This document shows, piece by piece, positions 10,497 to 21,384 of a DNA stretch of 64,000 nt. Location of the stretch: NCBI GenBank assembly GCA_003402375.1, contig QFXJ01000030.1, positions 1-64,000 on the forward strand. Reading direction: 5' to 3'. The position numbers and the translations under genes were made by a program. Each line of letters starts with the position of its first letter. Position 1 is the stretch's first letter. Source of the stretch: Candidatus Nitrotoga sp. CP45 (GTDB taxonomy: Bacteria > Pseudomonadota > Gammaproteobacteria > Burkholderiales > Gallionellaceae). A model generated the notes under the pieces. That model saw only the letters and a list, made by a program, of their open reading frames with translations, had not been told where the DNA came from and searched no databases.

Positions 10497-10934
10497 TTAA
10501 TGCAAGTCTTTACCTTCATGATTTTTTCTCCAGGTTGCCATGAATTCCATCAATTCATCGCCTGTTACTTTGTCATCATTGTTGGCATCTATTGCTTGGA
10601 AGTGTTCTTTTATCAGCGGAACAGCTGCCGATTCATCCAGGCTTAGTACACCATCACGATTGGAATCCGCTAAAGTGAAGTCGACAAATAGCACTTGTCT
10701 ATGCGAGATTCTGCCATCTTTTTTCCCTAATTCCTGAAGACGTTTGTCAAAATAAGCCTTATACTCTTTATTAGTGATCGAATTTGACATGTCGTCAAAG
10801 CTCTTATCATGCTTCATTTCTACCGTTTTTTGACCATCTTTTTGCCACCCGGCTGGGTCACTTACCGCATACGCCGTTACGACACTCAATGCAAGACTGG
10901 AAAAAATCGCCAGACTAATAACATTTTTTTTCAT
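10497..10934 (-). CDS. Secreted EF-hand calcium-binding protein
   Basis: Signal peptide MKKNVISLAIFSSLALSVVTAYA; EF-hand loops DSNRDGVLSLDE and DANNDDKVTGDE. Confidence 0.85.
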   Translation of the reverse strand: MKKNVISLAIFSSLALSVVTAYAVSDPAGWQKDGQKTVEMKHDKSFDDMSNSITNKEYKAYFDKRLQELGKKDGRISHRQVLFVDFTLADSNRDGVLSLDESAAVPLIKEHFQAIDANNDDKVTGDELMEFMATWRKNHEGKDLH

Positions 10935-11240
10935 GATAATCTCCTCAATATTAAGGTATTACATGGATAGATCAGTAGATGTGCAACATGCCGCGCTTCT
11001 ACCCTTCCAAACGGAGCCCGACTATCTCTAATAACTTAGCTGGCTCTGAAGGAAAGCTAACAGTAAGTCCGTGCAGCGTCTGTGCGCTATCGCACACATA
11101 CAAAAAAATAGTTGTGATCACCTTCACGACATAAAGCCAATTTAACAGGCTATTTTTAAATTAATGCAATTTTCAGTGAAACTCCAGGCCATGATCAGCG
11201 CTGGGGTATAATTGCGCCATTTTTTTCGCCACACTCCCTT

Positions 11241-13100
11241 ATGAACGTTTTTTATGAAGAAGATGGCACTTTCAAGGTCGGCTCGATCCTCACTGACAAC
11301 ACAACTTCTCTGCAAGTGGAAAGCACACATGGCAAGCGCAGCAAGATCAAGGCAGCCAATGTGCTGTTACGCTTTCTCCAACCGGGGCTGATTGAGTTTA
11401 TGACGCAGGCGGATGGCATCGCGGCAGGCATAGATGTGGAATTTCTATGGGAATGCAGCCCGCCAGATGATTTCAGCTTTAATGAGCTGGCCAGCGAATA
11501 TTTTGGCCACGCGCCTAATCCAATCGAGGCAGCGGGCACCTTGATCTGCCTACATTCCTCCCCAATGCACTTTTACAAAAAAGGCAAGGGGCACTACAAG
11601 GCCGCTCCACCGGATGCCCTTAAGTCTGCGCTAGCCAGCGCCGATAAAAAACGCCTGCAAGCCGCCTTGCAAGCACGTTATACCAACGAACTGGTCGCTT
11701 TTACCTTGCCGCCGGAATTCACCAGCAAGTTACCGCATCTGCTATACAAACCGGATCGCAACACCCTAGAGGTGAAAGCGCTGGAGGCCGCTTGCACCGC
11801 TACACACATGTCGGCCGCGCATTTGTTGCAACGCTGCGGAGCAGTACCTTGCACACAGGCTTACCATTTAGAGCGCTTCTTATTTGAAAATTTTCCGCAT
11901 GGAACCAGTTTCGCTGAGATCGATTTGGCTGTCTGGCCCGATCTGCCACTGGCAGTGGATACGGCATTTAGCATAGATGATGCGACCACCACAGAAATCG
12001 ACGATGCTTTTTCGGTCAGAAAGCTTGCCAATGGCAACTGGCGCATCGGTATACACATTGCGGCCCCCTCGTTGGGCATAGCGCCCGGTTCGCCAGGTGA
12101 TGGCATCGCGATGCAGCGCATGTCCACGGTATATATGCCTGGAGACAAGATCACCATGTTGCCAGACAGCGTAGTGCAGGCATTTACCCTAAGTGCTGAC
12201 AAGGTTTGCCCTGCGCTTTCCATGTACCTCGAAGTCGATGCCGAAACCCTGATCGTGCTCGGCACGGAAAGCCGCATTGAACGTATCCATATCGCCGCCA
12301 ATCTGCGCCATGACACGCTGGAACCATTATTTAACGAGGATACACTAGCAGCTGGCAAACAGGATTTTCTATTTGCGGCAGAGCTCACACTATTATGGAA
12401 TTTAGCGCAAAAGCTGGAAGCAACGCGTGGTAAATCGGCCGACAATAGTATCCAACAGGTAGATTACAATTTTCATGTAGAAAACGATCGCATCAGTATC
12501 AGCACTCGGCAGCGTGGTTCACCCATCGACAAGGTGGTGGCAGAGCTGATGATTTTCGTTAACTCGGAATGGGGCAAGCTACTCGCAACACACGACGTAG
12601 CGGGCATCTACCGCACGCAAAGCAACGGCAAAGTGAAGATGAGCACCGTGCCGGCACCACACCAAGGATTAGGCGTGGCGCAGTATATGTGGTCGAGTTC
12701 GCCGCTGCGCCGCTACATAGACTTTGTTAACCAGCGCCAAATAATCAGCCTGTTGCGCGAAGATTCACCCGTCTATGCCAAAAACGACACAGCACTGTTT
12801 GCCGTTATGCGCGATTTCGATGCTGCTTATGTGGTGTACAACGAATTCCAGCGTAATATGGAACGTTACTGGTGTTTGCGCTGGTTACTACAAGAAAATA
12901 TTCAGCAAGCAGAGGCGTTGGTGCTACGTGAAAACCTGGTAAAGCTCATGCACATCCCTTTGGTAAGCCGCATCCCATCACTACCGGAATTGCCGCCTAA
13001 CACGCGAGTTATCCTGGAAATAGGCGAAATTGACTTGCTCGACCTGAATTTCAATGCCCGCTTCATCTCCACGGTAGAGGAGGAGACTCCCGTTTGCTAG
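11241..13100 (+). CDS. RNB-domain exoribonuclease (RNase II/VacB-like)
   Basis: FSIDDATTTEIDDAFSV catalytic motif, GIHIAAPS, SSPLRRYIDFVNQRQI. Confidence 0.9.
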   Translation: MNVFYEEDGTFKVGSILTDNTTSLQVESTHGKRSKIKAANVLLRFLQPGLIEFMTQADGIAAGIDVEFLWECSPPDDFSFNELASEYFGHAPNPIEAAGTLICLHSSPMHFYKKGKGHYKAAPPDALKSALASADKKRLQAALQARYTNELVAFTLPPEFTSKLPHLLYKPDRNTLEVKALEAACTATHMSAAHLLQRCGAVPCTQAYHLERFLFENFPHGTSFAEIDLAVWPDLPLAVDTAFSIDDATTTEIDDAFSVRKLANGNWRIGIHIAAPSLGIAPGSPGDGIAMQRMSTVYMPGDKITMLPDSVVQAFTLSADKVCPALSMYLEVDAETLIVLGTESRIERIHIAANLRHDTLEPLFNEDTLAAGKQDFLFAAELTLLWNLAQKLEATRGKSADNSIQQVDYNFHVENDRISISTRQRGSPIDKVVAELMIFVNSEWGKLLATHDVAGIYRTQSNGKVKMSTVPAPHQGLGVAQYMWSSSPLRRYIDFVNQRQIISLLREDSPVYAKNDTALFAVMRDFDAAYVVYNEFQRNMERYWCLRWLLQENIQQAEALVLRENLVKLMHIPLVSRIPSLPELPPNTRVILEIGEIDLLDLNFNARFISTVEEETPVC

Positions 13101-13960
13101 CGATGTTCAAACAGCCAATCGCCATTGCCCTGGCATTTTCGCTAGCGCTACATGCTTTTATGCTGTTTGGCGTCGGTTTCGTCTTGCCCGACCCACGTAA
13201 AGTGGCTGATTTCATGCAACCACTGCAAGTGGTCCTGGTAAACAGCAAATCAAAGTCGCGTCCTGTTAAAGCCGATGCTTTGGCGCAACACAGCCTCGAC
13301 GGCGGTGGTAATACACATGAAGATCGTCGCGCACAAAGCCCTTTACCCACGCTGAACGACGACAAACAATATACGCCTGAACAATCCGCGCAGCGTGTAC
13401 AACAGCTTGAACAAGGAGTCAAACTCCTGCTGGCACAGGCAGCCATAAGCGCTCTTAAAATACCGCAACCAAAAACCCAGGGACAAGAACAACAACAAAA
13501 AACCAGTGACAATGCAAATAACCTAGACATGGTGCAGCGCAAGCTGGAGATCGCACGTTTGGAAGCACAAATCAGCAAGGATTTTAATGCTTATCAAAAA
13601 TTGCCACGGCGGAAATTTATTGGTGCGCGCACTCAGGAATATCGCTTCGCACAATATATTGAAGACTGGCGCATCAAGGTAGAACACATAGGCAACATGA
13701 ATTATCCCCAAGCTGCGCGCCAAAAAAATATTTATGGCAAACTGCAACTCAGCGTTTCCATCCGTGCGGACGGGAGCGTAGAAAGAATAGAGGTGAGTCG
13801 CTCATCCCGGCAGCCCATTCTGGATGCTGCGGCGCGACGTATCGTAAAACTGGCTGCGCCTTTCTCCCCACTCCCGCCAGACATCCGCAAAGACACGGAT
13901 ATTCTTACTATCACACGCACGTGGACATTTACCTCAGCCGACAAGCTGCAAAGTGAATGA
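13094..13960 (+). CDS. TonB-like energy transducer / TonB C-terminal domain protein
   Basis: N-terminal TM anchor, central low-complexity region, C-terminal YPQAARQKNIYGKLQLSVSIRADGSVERIEVSRSS; overlaps the RNase stop. Confidence 0.85.
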   Translation: MLAMFKQPIAIALAFSLALHAFMLFGVGFVLPDPRKVADFMQPLQVVLVNSKSKSRPVKADALAQHSLDGGGNTHEDRRAQSPLPTLNDDKQYTPEQSAQRVQQLEQGVKLLLAQAAISALKIPQPKTQGQEQQQKTSDNANNLDMVQRKLEIARLEAQISKDFNAYQKLPRRKFIGARTQEYRFAQYIEDWRIKVEHIGNMNYPQAARQKNIYGKLQLSVSIRADGSVERIEVSRSSRQPILDAAARRIVKLAAPFSPLPPDIRKDTDILTITRTWTFTSADKLQSE

Positions 13961-14168
13961 CCCATTCCCCTAAAAATCAAATTTGCAAATATCCACTTCA
14001 TGGTAGGCTTGCATTTTGGCTTGTAGTGCGTGGTCGAAAATAGCTGACAAATTTTCATTCATTACGAATAAGCAAATTACCTATTTTATTTTTATGCCTC
14101 TCGTCCTATTATCGGGTACGCTGAGTGGCTAAACTGCATCAGTCGGATAACTGTTTGACATATTTAGA

Positions 14169-14579
14169 TTGATCATAATGATGAGAAGATGGAAATACTT
14201 AAGCTGGGTTGCGCTACTGTCGGTGCTGCAATGCATCGCGCCGTTAGTGCATGCCCATGTCGGCGGCGATTTCCATTCCGGCAGCGTACATTTCCATCTC
14301 AATGGCGACATACTTAACCATAATGACGCTACAACTGCCAAACCAGAGTTGAGCGGTATCCAGTCGGAATTTCCGACCATTGGCATGGCGCAGGGATATA
14401 AAAATGATTACATCCTGTTTTTAACAGGGAGCCATGGACCGTCTCATACTGGATTATCGGCCTCTTTATTAAATGCAATATCTCTGGCCAATATTAGCCA
14501 GACAAAACAAACTTTCTTTCGCTTTTCGTATTGCCACCCTCCAGCTCAAGCACCTCCGATGCTTTCCTCAGATAAATAA
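14169..14579 (+). CDS. czcI: CzcI-like small periplasmic protein associated with czc operon
   Basis: Signal peptide, HAHVGGDFHSGSVHFHLNGD His-rich segment, position upstream of czcCBA. Confidence 0.6.
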   Translation: MIIMMRRWKYLSWVALLSVLQCIAPLVHAHVGGDFHSGSVHFHLNGDILNHNDATTAKPELSGIQSEFPTIGMAQGYKNDYILFLTGSHGPSHTGLSASLLNAISLANISQTKQTFFRFSYCHPPAQAPPMLSSDK

Positions 14580-14909
14580 CATACAAAACTTGGGCGTTTC
14601 ATGTGGTTGCATGGTGGTGTGCGGAGTTTTTACGAATCAGCGAGATTCTTCTCGCAGGATTTGCATGGCAACACTCGCACAACCGCTCATCCCTGCGAAC
14701 CTTGCTTGTTTGATAAGCAACAATGTGAAGAAGTGATGTAGCTATCCATACATCCGACGGAGCAAAAATTACTTAACAAATATTTATGGGTCAGGAAATC
14801 CATGCACGCTTATGAAATATTCAGGTTAAATCAGCGGAACATTAATTATTACGGTTAGTATTTTTTGATGCTTCGCCGAGTTTCTTCTCTATTTCACCAG
14901 GAGAACTGA

Positions 14910-16199
14910 ATGAGGATATTTCTTTTACCACTGGGGTTGGCGGCGCTAATTTTTAATCCCTCTTTTGCTCTTGAGGCGGCGAGCCACGCTCGTTATGAAG
15001 CTGCCGAAAGTAATGCACTTCGCGCTATTGAGCCAGCCACCCCACTCACGCTAAAAGCCGCCCTCGAATTAGCTTATGGCGCCAATGCAGCCCTGTCCAC
15101 CGCCAGACGGGAGCTTGAAGCAGTTGCTGGTTCAGTCCTTCAAGCTGGCCTGCGGCCGAACCCGAGAGTTGAGGCGTTAATCGAGGATCCACGACCCGCG
15201 AATCGTCTCACCGCAGTCTATGTGAACCAGCCTTTAGAGCTCGGCGGCAAGCGACCCGCGCGTATTGCCGCTGCCGAGCGGCGCCATGATGTAGCCTCGG
15301 CAGAATTGCATACCATGCGTGCAGAAATTCGCGCAGCCGTCATGGTGGCTTTTTTTGATGTGCTTGTGGCACAAGAACGTTTTCTTTTAACGCAAGGATT
15401 GGTCGAACTCTCTCAACGCGCAACCACGGCTGCCTCAAAACGGGTAACGGCGGGCAAGGTGTCCCCAGTCGAAGAAACTAAGGCACGTGTAGCTGAAGCG
15501 AGCGTTCGGGTCGAACTTAGTCAAGCGGCCACCAGCCTAAAAATGGCACGCAAACGCCTCACGGCTATATGGGGAAACGCAACGCCCCGTTTCGAGCGGG
15601 CGGAGGGTCAGGTTGAAACGCTACCCGCACTACCCGCACTGAAAGATTTGACTGCCCGCTTGGCAAATTCACCCGGGCTGGCTCGCGCACAGCTTGAAGT
15701 GAACCGCCGACAGGCACTAGTGGAAGTAGAACGTAGTCTTCGCGTTCCAGACGTGACACTTAGTTTGGGTGGCAGACGCAACGCTGAAATAGGCCTCAAC
15801 CAAGCGCTTCTTGGCGTGTCATTACCGATCCCGATCTTCAATCGCAACCAAGGAAATATTTTGGAGGCGTTACGCCGCACCGACAAGGCACGGGACGAGC
15901 TGTCCGGAACTGAGATCCGTCTCAATAATGAGATCGCTCAGGCGCTCGAACGTCTTAACATTGCCCGTCAAGAAATTGAAATTTTACAGCAAGAGATTCT
16001 CCCGGGTGCGCAAAGTGCCTACGATGCAGCGACCAAAGGTTACATTATGGGTAAATTCAGTTTTCTTGAAGTGCTCGACGCTCAGCGCACGTTGTTCCAA
16101 GCCAAATCCCAATACCTGCGCGCCTTGGCAGAAGCGCATCGATCTGCTGCTGAAATCGAACGTGTTCTTGGCGAAACGCCCGATGGTTCAACGCTTTGA
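14910..16199 (+). CDS. czcC: Outer-membrane factor of heavy-metal RND efflux (CzcC/TolC family)
   Basis: TolC-type repeats, ELGGKRPARIAAAERR, FSFLEVLDAQRTLFQAK; upstream of MFP and RND genes. Confidence 0.9.
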   Translation: MRIFLLPLGLAALIFNPSFALEAASHARYEAAESNALRAIEPATPLTLKAALELAYGANAALSTARRELEAVAGSVLQAGLRPNPRVEALIEDPRPANRLTAVYVNQPLELGGKRPARIAAAERRHDVASAELHTMRAEIRAAVMVAFFDVLVAQERFLLTQGLVELSQRATTAASKRVTAGKVSPVEETKARVAEASVRVELSQAATSLKMARKRLTAIWGNATPRFERAEGQVETLPALPALKDLTARLANSPGLARAQLEVNRRQALVEVERSLRVPDVTLSLGGRRNAEIGLNQALLGVSLPIPIFNRNQGNILEALRRTDKARDELSGTEIRLNNEIAQALERLNIARQEIEILQQEILPGAQSAYDAATKGYIMGKFSFLEVLDAQRTLFQAKSQYLRALAEAHRSAAEIERVLGETPDGSTL

Positions 16200-16242
16200 T
16201 AACCGTTAAGGCCGACCGCCACAACGCCATAAGGAAATTGCC

Positions 16243-17742
16243 ATGAAACTAAATCCAAACAAGCAGCAAACTATTTATATTGCTGCTGTTCTAGCGATCG
16301 GTATCGTAATCGCCATCCTTATTCTAAACAGCCAAGGAGGCACAAAACAGCAGCTACATGAAAAAAATGGAAGCGGGCAGCACAGCCACTCAGAAGAACC
16401 GCAGACTGGTCAACACGGTGGAAAGCTATTCACGCAAAACGGCTATGAGGTTGAAATAACTATCTTCGAAGAGGGCGTGGAACCCGAGTTTCGAGTCTAT
16501 ACCTACAAAAATGGCAAGCTGCTTGATCCTGCCACCAGCAAGGTTACGATCACCCTTGAACGCCTCGGCCGCAAGCCTCAGAAAATCACTTTCGAAAAGC
16601 AAAATGATTATCTAAAAGGCAATACAGTAATTGAAGAGCCGCACTCTTTCAAAGTAACGGTCGACGCGGCATTCGGCAATAAGCCTTACTCGTTTACCTA
16701 TGAGCAGATCGAAGCACGCGTGAGCATGACCGATCAACAGGTTGAACTAGGCGGCATCGAAATGTTGACCTCTGGACCAGCACACATCAAGAGCACATTA
16801 CAATTTATTGGCCACATCAGTTTCAATGAAGACCACATGGTTTATATCGTACCGCGACTAGCTGGAATAGTTGAATCGGTGGGCGCAAATGCCGGTGACC
16901 ACGTGCGTAAAGGCCATGTTCTCGCAGTAATTTCAAGCCAAGCGCTGGCCGACCTACGAAGCGAACTGCTGGCGGCACAAAGGCGGTTGAGTTTGGCGCG
17001 TACTACCTTCGAACGCGAGAAAAATTTGTGGGAAGAAAAAATTTCCGCCGAGCAAGACTATCTACAAGCGCGCAACGCCATGCAGGAAGCCGAAATCATG
17101 ACCCAAAAGATCAAACAGAAACTGGCTTCGCTCGGCGGCACCTTGACGACCAGCAGTAATCTCACGCGCTATGAAATTCGCGCGCCAATCGATGGCATCG
17201 TGATGAAGAAGCAAATTTCGGTCGGCCAAGTACTTCAGGAGGATGCCAACATCTTTGTCGTGGCTGATATGTCTACCGTTTGGGCGGTATTGACTATCTA
17301 CGCCAAAGACCTGAATACCGTGAAAGTCGGGCAGATGGCCACTGTCAAAGCGACTGCATTTGAATACCAGAGCAGTGGCAGCGTGGACCATCTTGGCGGG
17401 TTGCTGGGCGAACAGACGCGCACAGCCGAAGCACACATTATTCTACCCAACCCTAAAGGCACCTGGCGACCCGGCATGCCAGTCAATATCGAACTGGTGG
17501 CTGACGAAACCGAAGTGCCGGTGGCAATCTCCGTGGATGCCATTCAGACTGTGCGCGACTGGACGGCTGCCTTCGTCCGCTACGGCACCTTCTTCGAAGC
17601 GCGCCCGCTGGAGCTTGGACGTAGCGACGGCCAGTATATTGAAGTGGTCAAGGGGTTAAATGCAGGCGAGCGGTACGCCGCGAAGAACAGTTTCCTGATC
17701 AAGGCTGATTTGGGCAAAGCTGGCGCAAGCCATGACCATTAG
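16243..17742 (+). CDS. czcB: Membrane-fusion protein of heavy-metal RND efflux (CzcB family)
   Basis: Membrane anchor, His-rich N-terminus, lipoyl/barrel hybrid YEIRAPIDGIVMKKQISVGQVL, C-terminal HDH. Confidence 0.9.
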   Translation: MKLNPNKQQTIYIAAVLAIGIVIAILILNSQGGTKQQLHEKNGSGQHSHSEEPQTGQHGGKLFTQNGYEVEITIFEEGVEPEFRVYTYKNGKLLDPATSKVTITLERLGRKPQKITFEKQNDYLKGNTVIEEPHSFKVTVDAAFGNKPYSFTYEQIEARVSMTDQQVELGGIEMLTSGPAHIKSTLQFIGHISFNEDHMVYIVPRLAGIVESVGANAGDHVRKGHVLAVISSQALADLRSELLAAQRRLSLARTTFEREKNLWEEKISAEQDYLQARNAMQEAEIMTQKIKQKLASLGGTLTTSSNLTRYEIRAPIDGIVMKKQISVGQVLQEDANIFVVADMSTVWAVLTIYAKDLNTVKVGQMATVKATAFEYQSSGSVDHLGGLLGEQTRTAEAHIILPNPKGTWRPGMPVNIELVADETEVPVAISVDAIQTVRDWTAAFVRYGTFFEARPLELGRSDGQYIEVVKGLNAGERYAAKNSFLIKADLGKAGASHDH

Positions 17743-17751
17743 GAGCCCCTC

Positions 17752-20700
17752 ATGTTCGAAAAAATAATACGTTTTGCCATTGATCAACGCTGGCTGGTGC
17801 TGGTGATGGTACTTGGAATGGCAATATTGGGTATCTATAGCTATCAGAATTTGCCGATCGATGCTGTCCCCGACATTACTAATGTACAAGTTCAAGTCAA
17901 TACTGCGGCACCTGGGTATTCGCCGCTGGAATCCGAGCAGCGCATCACGTTTCCGATCGAAATCGTCATGGCCGGCCTACCCAACCTGCAGCAGACCCGA
18001 TCGCTGTCGCGCTATGGGTTGTCGCAAGTGACCGTGATTTTCAAGGACGGTACCGACATCTACTTTGCACGCCAGCTCGTCAACGAGCGCATCCAACAGG
18101 CCAAGGGAAAATTACCGGCGGGTATCGAACCCAGCATGGGGCCCATCTCCACCGGTCTCGGGGAAATTTTCATGTGGACGGTCGAATCCAAGGAAGATGC
18201 GCGCAAGCCCGATGGCACACCCTATACTTCCACCGATCTGCGCGAAATCCAAGACTGGATCATCAAACCGCAGCTGCGTCATGTGCCCGGCGTGACCGAA
18301 ATCAACAGCGTTGGTGGTTACGTAAAGGAATTTCAAGTCGCGCCATTGCCGGATAAATTAGTGGCTTACCATCTGACGTTACAAGACTTAATTGTGGCGC
18401 TCGAACGCAATAATAACAACGTCGGGGCTGGTTATATCGAAAAGCGCGGCGAACAGTATTTGATCCGCGCTCCCGGCCAGGTAGCCTCCATTGAAGACAT
18501 CGGCAACATAATTGTCAGCAGCCAACAAGGCGTACCTATCCGGATTCGGGAAGTGGCCGAAATCGGCATCGGCAAAGAATTGCGCACCGGTGCCGCGACC
18601 GAGAATGGCCACGAGGTGGTGCTCGGCACCGTGTACATGCTGATCGGACAGAACAGCCGAACAGTCTCCCAAGCCGTCGCCAAACGCCTGAGGGAGATCA
18701 ACCGCACGCTGCCACAAGGCGTGGTGGCTAACGAGGTCTATAACCGCACGGTTCTGATCGACAAGGCCATTAGAACCGTTAAAAAAAATCTGATTGAAGG
18801 CGCGCTGCTCGTAATTACCATACTATTTTTATTTCTCGGCAATATCCGCGCTGCCATTATTACTGCCCTGGTCATTCCGCTGGCTATGCTGTTTACTTTC
18901 ACCGGTATGGTTACTAACAAGGTCAGCGCCAACCTGATGAGCCTGGGGGCTCTGGACTTTGGCATTATCATCGACGGTGCCGTGGTGATTGTAGAGAACT
19001 GTGTACGGCGGCTCGCCCATGCGCAAACCGTGGCGGGCCGGGCATTAACTCACGATGAGCGTTTTCATGAGGTATTTACAGCCTCGAAGGAAGCGCGTAG
19101 ACCGCTTTTGTTTGGCCAGCTAATTATCATGGTGGTCTATCTACCGATATTCGCACTCTCTGGAGTGGAAGGAAAGATGTTCCACCCGATGGCGTTTACT
19201 GTGGTGGCTGCTTTGCTGGGAGCCATGATTCTATCGGTCACATTTATTCCTGCGGCGGTATCAGTACTGATCGGCCACAAAGTTAGCGAAAAAGAAAGCC
19301 GTTTGATGATCCTGGCTAAACGCGGCTACCAACCGATGCTTAATTTTGCAATGCTTAACAAGCAGTTAGTGTTAATTGTGACAATTGTCGCCGTGATACT
19401 CAGTGGCCTGCTTGCCACACGCATGGGCAGCGAATTCGTGCCTAGCCTAAACGAAGGCGATATCGCACTGCATGCACTACGCGTTCCCGGAACCAGCCTG
19501 TCACAAGCGGTCGAAATGCAAACTGAACTGGAACGGACAATCAAGCAGTTTCCCGAGGTCGACAGGATTTTTGCCAAAATGGGAACCGCCGAAATTGCTA
19601 CCGACCCCATGCCGCCTAACGTCGCCGACAATTTTGTGATGATAAAACCACAATCAGAGTGGCCCAACCCAAGCCGTAGCAAAGCCGACCTGATCGATGC
19701 CATGCGGCAAGCCGTGACCAAAGTACCCGGCAATAACTATGAGTTCACCCAACCTATCCAGATGCGGTTCAATGAGTTGATATCTGGTGTCCGCAGTGAC
19801 GTGGCCGTAAAGGTGTTTGGCGATGACATGGACACAATGAACAATACTGCCGATAAAATTTCAAACGTACTGGCCAAAATTCCCGGCGCAACGGATGTCA
19901 AAGTTGAACAAACCACGGGCTTACCCATTCTGACCATCAAGATAGATCGCGAGAAAACCGCCCGCTATGGCGTTAGTGTTGGGGATGTGCAGGATACGAT
20001 TGCAATTGCGATGGGCGGCCAGGCAGCCGGAGTATTATTTCAGGGCGACCGCCGCTTCGACATTGTCGTGCGCCTGCCTGAGAAATTACGAAGTGATATG
20101 GAGGCGCTCAAACGATTGCCGATTCGTTTGCCTGATGATCAAGCCAATGACCGATTTCGTTCCAACTATTTGCAACTGGGTGACGTTGAGCACTTTGGAG
20201 CCAGTAGCCGCCCCCCATCTAACTATATACAACTAAGTGAAATCGCGGTCATTGAGGTGGTGCCTGGGCCAAACCAGATCAGTCGCGAAAATGGCAAACG
20301 TCGCGTAGTGGTAACAGCTAACGTACGGGAACGGGATATTGGCTCGTTCGTCACTGCGGCCGAACAGGAAATTCAGCAAAAGGTTCCGATACCTACTGGC
20401 TATTGGACAACCTGGGGCGGCACTTTCGAGCAAATGCAATCAGCGGCAAAGCGCCTGCGGATTGTGGTTCCTGTTGCACTGCTGCTTGTGTTTATGTTGC
20501 TGTTTGCGATGTTTAACAACGTGAAAGATGGACTGCTAGTGTTTACCGGTGTGCCGTTTGCCTTGACCGGTGGGATCCTGGCGCTGTGGCTACGGGATAT
20601 TCCACTTTCTATTTCGGCGGGCGTAGGCTTCATTGCGCTGTCAGGTGTTGCCGTACTCAATGGTTTAGTGATGATCTCCTACATACGGTCTTTGCGTGAT

Positions 20701-21000
20701 AAAGGCATGCATCTTGATGCAGCGATCCAGGAGGGCGCGCTCACCCGCTTACGCCCGGTACTAATGACGGCATTGGTAGCCTCTCTGGGCTTTGTGCCCA
20801 TGGCAATCGCGATCGGCACGGGTGCCGAAGTGCAACGTCCACTCGCGACGGTTGTGATTGGAGGTATTTTGTCATCAACTGCACTGACGTTACTGGTTCT
20901 GCCGATTCTGTATCAATTGGCACACCAAAAAGAAAGCGTCCGGCTACGGCATGTGCATGATGAACCATTCCGTCCACACGATTTCAACGGTACCAGCTAA
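17752..21000 (+). CDS. czcA: Heavy-metal efflux RND transporter (CzcA family)
   Basis: 1082 aa, HME-RND motifs PIDAVPDITNVQVQVNT and LGALDFGIIIDGAVVIVEN. Confidence 0.95.
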   Translation: MFEKIIRFAIDQRWLVLVMVLGMAILGIYSYQNLPIDAVPDITNVQVQVNTAAPGYSPLESEQRITFPIEIVMAGLPNLQQTRSLSRYGLSQVTVIFKDGTDIYFARQLVNERIQQAKGKLPAGIEPSMGPISTGLGEIFMWTVESKEDARKPDGTPYTSTDLREIQDWIIKPQLRHVPGVTEINSVGGYVKEFQVAPLPDKLVAYHLTLQDLIVALERNNNNVGAGYIEKRGEQYLIRAPGQVASIEDIGNIIVSSQQGVPIRIREVAEIGIGKELRTGAATENGHEVVLGTVYMLIGQNSRTVSQAVAKRLREINRTLPQGVVANEVYNRTVLIDKAIRTVKKNLIEGALLVITILFLFLGNIRAAIITALVIPLAMLFTFTGMVTNKVSANLMSLGALDFGIIIDGAVVIVENCVRRLAHAQTVAGRALTHDERFHEVFTASKEARRPLLFGQLIIMVVYLPIFALSGVEGKMFHPMAFTVVAALLGAMILSVTFIPAAVSVLIGHKVSEKESRLMILAKRGYQPMLNFAMLNKQLVLIVTIVAVILSGLLATRMGSEFVPSLNEGDIALHALRVPGTSLSQAVEMQTELERTIKQFPEVDRIFAKMGTAEIATDPMPPNVADNFVMIKPQSEWPNPSRSKADLIDAMRQAVTKVPGNNYEFTQPIQMRFNELISGVRSDVAVKVFGDDMDTMNNTADKISNVLAKIPGATDVKVEQTTGLPILTIKIDREKTARYGVSVGDVQDTIAIAMGGQAAGVLFQGDRRFDIVVRLPEKLRSDMEALKRLPIRLPDDQANDRFRSNYLQLGDVEHFGASSRPPSNYIQLSEIAVIEVVPGPNQISRENGKRRVVVTANVRERDIGSFVTAAEQEIQQKVPIPTGYWTTWGGTFEQMQSAAKRLRIVVPVALLLVFMLLFAMFNNVKDGLLVFTGVPFALTGGILALWLRDIPLSISAGVGFIALSGVAVLNGLVMISYIRSLRDKGMHLDAAIQEGALTRLRPVLMTALVASLGFVPMAIAIGTGAEVQRPLATVVIGGILSSTALTLLVLPILYQLAHQKESVRLRHVHDEPFRPHDFNGTS

Positions 21001-21028
21001 GATTTACAGCGTAGCGAGTACTGTAAAT

Positions 21029-21051
21029 CGGGCAAACCATTGGTTTGCCCG
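21029..21051 (+). terminator. Hairpin downstream of czcA
   Basis: Perfect inverted repeat CGGGCAAACC-ATT-GGTTTGCCCG, preceded by GATTTACAG...CTGTAAATC. Confidence 0.5.
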
Positions 21052-21384
21052 TACTCACCCTAATTTCGACCGTGAGGAAACTATTCGCCTTGACATCAAC
21101 CTAACTGAAGAATTTATAGGAAGTGTTTGTGATGGGTAATCAACCAAACTTCTGCGGCATCATTCAAATGACTTGCCCGTCCACTAAATTAAGACTCCGC
21201 TCATAAAATCTGCGCACTGAGTCAACGGTCACTTAAGTCATGCGTTTTTAAAAGATGTAGACCCCGATTATTTATGAGTTAAGATCCTTTATGATAACAA
21301 GATCGAATTTTCTACTTAAACCCATCGGATAGCCGTTCTGTAAATTAAATTGTTACGTATGCTAAATAGTGGAGTACTGAGATA

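Noticed and set aside
11861-12445. 194-aa minus ORF within the RNB exoribonuclease gene
   Set aside because: Antisense shadow of a well-supported gene.
13063-13578. 171-aa minus ORF over the tonB-like gene
   Set aside because: Cys/Ser-rich antisense translation of a supported CDS.
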